Part shown: piece after piece, positions 61,025 to 64,000 of the stretch | Numbering within the stretch: the first letter of the stretch is position 1 | Layout of the letters: every line of letters begins with the position of its first letter | Assembly: GCA_013399015.1 (NCBI GenBank) | Contig: VWZX01001040.1 | Coordinates: 434,001 to 498,000, forward strand | From: Galbula dea | Taxonomy: Eukaryota; Chordata; Aves; Piciformes; Galbulidae | Length of the DNA stretch: 64,000 nucleotides | Direction: 5' to 3' | Position numbers and translations under genes: made by a program | The notes under the pieces: generated by a model | Database searches by the model: none | Seen by the model: the letters and a program-made list of their open reading frames with translations, nothing else | What the model was told of the DNA's origin: nothing

Positions 61025-64000
61025 AAGCATTTTATAATGTTAATGGTTTGAATATGTTAATAGGCCTGCTAACATGATTACAATTTAAAAATTAGAATTG
61101 TTTACCTAATTGGGACCCAGTATTGCAGTAAATGAAACACTTATTATAGACCAAAGGGATTTTAACTGTACTTGTAATATAGTAGTAACTAGAACAGTAC
61201 AATTGCTAAATATCCAGATATTCCTGTAAGAAAATTTACAGGTTTAGAACACAAAAGAAAGAAAATAAATTAAATAGCAAGCAGGCTAATTTCAGGATTT
61301 GCCAATTTCCATTTTTCCTTTCTGTGAGGAATGGATGGAAAATCCTTTACATGTGGCTTCTATTTGCATGTGTGCAAAAAAAAAAATGCCAATATTTCAG
61401 ATGTGTCTGCTTTCCTTATTCATGTTTTTTAGACACTTTTTATTTAACAGATAAATTACATGGATGTTAGAGTAGTAATAAAAAAAAAGACAACTTTCAA
61501 CTGCCTATGTGGAAAGAAATGTATATTTTCCATTTATAGTTTCTTCTTCATTATTCCACATGTGTATGATGTGTTTTCTACATAACTACATTAATTTCAG
61601 AAAAGTTGGATCAATAGAAAAGCACAGGAGGATGAAAATCAGTTGTTGGTTGAATGATATTTTATTTTCACATTCAGACAGCTGTACAGTTTCTATAAAT
61701 AGATGTGGCACTATAATATTTACATCATTTCCTCAGCCATTACTAATATACTCCATTCAAAACAGTAGATACCCTGACCAAGCCAAAATAAGGTTATTTC
61801 TGGGTGCATTTACTCAGAATTCTGTCAAACATACAGTATATCAGTTTGCATAACAGTTTTTCTCCCAGGTATTTTACATGTAACATTTTCTCTAGGCAGT
61901 CTCTTCTTCCTGCATCCTACAAGTTTTCCAGACAAGTGCAGTACAGTTCAAGAACAAAAACAATGCAAAAAAACATTCATATTTGGCCAACTTAAAATAA
62001 GGAATGTGATGCAGAGTTTTAACTGTGGGAGTTTCATTATAAATTAGCACAGTATTTGCAAGATCCCTTGAGATACAGGTATGGACTGGAAAAAAGCAAC
62101 AGCTTAAAAAATCTGTAGATAGCATAATCCTTTGGGCTTTTAAACATGTTCTGCAGGTTGCTATAGAAACATCTTGTGTATAGTTACAGACCCAAAAAGA
62201 CATGGGTCTGCCATGTGCTTCTGCCAATAATGTTTCCAGGTTCTCCATTTCCATATTCATTTTCTAATCAGTGTGGTTAACTGCTTTAGGTAGTGCTTAT
62301 ATGCATCTGTTTACTGCTGGGATACCTATAAATGTCACATAAATTCCTACTTGAAAAAACACACAATCCATGAGCTGTCAGGGTTTCTCACAACATACTG
62401 CCTTCAAAGCTTCTCCTTCCACTTCTTTTCCCACTTGAGAAGCAGTCATCTCCACAGATGAACCAATTTAAGAGCCAAATTTCAATTGTCACATGAGACT
62501 ATGGTACCTAAATTGTTCATCTCTACCAAAAGGGTCTGAAGAACTCTGTGACAAGAACTCATGTTTGCGAGTATAAATGAACAACACAGAAGGAAAACAA
62601 TAAAACCACTACATTTAAACAACACGGAGGACCAGACTGCTTCTAGTATGTGCACATACTAGAGCATCTGAAAGCAGAAGTCTGCAGTTGTAAAGTGATT
62701 AATCTGTAACAAGTACCACTAGAAACAAAACAAAAAAAACCCAACAAAACAAAACCCCACAACAAAACTCAAGCTGTTAGTCATCTTAAGAAAAAAGGAA
62801 TGGCAATGGCCAGAGTAGGTCACTCACAGCTGGATGCTGATGCTCAGAATTAACAGCTCATATAAAAATTCCACTAAGGATGAACTCAGGAGACTGAGCA
62901 GTGAAGTCTTAGGTTTTTCTATGGGGAAAGACTTTCAGGGTCATACATAAATAATCAGTTTCTCATAGAGGACAGTAAAGTGAGCTCCAGTAACTGTAGT
63001 AAAAATGGGAGTAGTGCACATCAGAGTGCCAAAGGATAGGTATTTCCCAACATCATGATCAACTGGAAACTGGTCGAGGTGGTTTGCTTTTGTTTTCTGC
63101 CTCTCTTCCACGAATGGCAGCCACGTAAGAGAAGAGACACAGCACAGAGTAGCAGATCTCATGAGCCTACAAGAATTTAGAAAAGGAGATAATGGAATTC
63201 AGATGATCTGGTGTTTTACAAGATTCACTGCACATTTTGTATTTTGCTGCATGCCTTCCTTCATGGCACAACTACTCTGCCTGCAGACAAAAATCAGTAA
63301 AGTGTCCCATATTACCTTCTAACTGAGATGAATGGAGAAGAAAAGCCTTGCAACAAATAAAAAACCTCCTTTAGGATAAAATAAAAAATAGTTGCTTGAT
63401 AGTATGATTCTAATCATTTTTAAGAACAGTAGGCTAAGCTAGAAAGTTGGCCAGCTGGCTTTAGAAAAAACATGCTACATATTTGCTTTTCATCTGTTTT
63501 ATGATGTTAAAAGAAACTTCCTGGGAGGGGTTGAAAAAGCTAAAAAGACTAAAACTAAACATCCAGTACTGCACCTTGACTCATGAGATAGTGGGATTCT
63601 TCCTCATTCACAACCATCTTTTTATGCTTAAAAGTACATGGACTGGTAACCCTTGTAATTTTAAGCCAATACTAGTGAATCCATGGATAATACAAGCTTT
63701 TGTTTGTTCATTTGTTTAAATTAAAAATACCCTACAACCCAGCACTGCATGTTTCATATCAGGAATGCCAAGCAATTTTATCACTACTTTAAAGCAGAAG
63801 GTTTCACATAGCATTAGCAAGATCTAAAGTTACTGGTTTTAACTGATTAAGTGTGCTATTATTTAACAGAAAATTCTCTTTTATTATGCAACTGGCCACA
63901 TAATTCAGTGAAGGTAAGACAGACTTATTTTACATCCTAGTTCTAACACTGGCTATTCTGGTGTTCTTAAAAGTTCTTGTCCTGAAAAATTGACATCTAT
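61025..64000. other. AT-rich sequence to window end, no gene recognised
   Basis: About 3 kb of AT-rich, repeat-poor DNA. The - strand frame at 61892-62260 (122 aa) and + strand frame at 61509-61853 (114 aa) have no family signature. Reverse-strand AATAAA motifs occur (for example complement of 61669-61674), compatible with the 3' UTR of a - strand gene entering from the right, but no coding exon is seen. Confidence 0.45.

Noticed and set aside
61892..62260. 122-codon - strand frame near the window end
   Set aside because: No resemblance to the KCNH5 C-terminus or another family I know; AT-rich chance frame or 3' UTR.

Overview
This window looks like nuclear DNA from a bird; I cannot name the species. 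It is intron-rich and AT-rich, with short conserved exons. Nearly every interspersed repeat I recognise is a CR1 LINE fragment, and several end in the ATTCTGTG-type tail typical of sauropsid CR1. There are no rRNA or tRNA genes, CRISPR arrays, prokaryotic operons or intact viral genes that I can see.

Region 1 (1-26906, + strand) is the 3' two thirds of SYT16 (synaptotagmin-16). Five exons (1639-1851, 8440-8696, 12577-13020, 14088-14277, 26593-26906) join with matching phases (1, 0, 0, 1) into about 471 codons: an acidic/serine-rich linker, C2A, a serine-rich spacer and C2B, ending in a natural stop. The first coding exons lie upstream of the window. Introns hold several young CR1 pieces, one ancient amniote-type CR1 copy, and a candidate 36-nt microexon.

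Region 2 (26907-40890) is mostly unannotated intergenic DNA with one CR1. At 35822-37543 I see a broken reading frame whose fragments match, in order and in one frame, the membrane segments of the Smoothened/Frizzled receptor class. I read it as a decayed Smoothened-like relic, at moderate confidence.

Region 3 (about 40890-54130, + strand) is a second gene unit. It has a CpG-rich promoter with X-box (RFX-type) and CCAAT motifs, a probable 5' untranslated exon ending at 41772, and two exons (48767-48883, 48972-49346) encoding a SERTA-domain protein clearly related to SERTAD4. SERTAD4 sits beside SYT14, the SYT16 paralogue, in human, with KCNH1 nearby; KCNH5 lies beyond SYT16. The SYT16/SERTAD4-like pair is therefore best read as the other half of a genome-duplication block, and this SERTAD4 copy has no named human counterpart that I know of. 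Its upstream exon carries an in-frame TGA beside a 5-bp tandem duplication, so it may be a recent pseudogene or may use an unusual start.

Region 4 (54130-64000) has no recognised gene. It is crowded with CR1 fragments (56195-61024), then repeat-poor AT-rich sequence to the end. KCNH5 would be the expected next gene, but no KCNH5 coding sequence is visible here.
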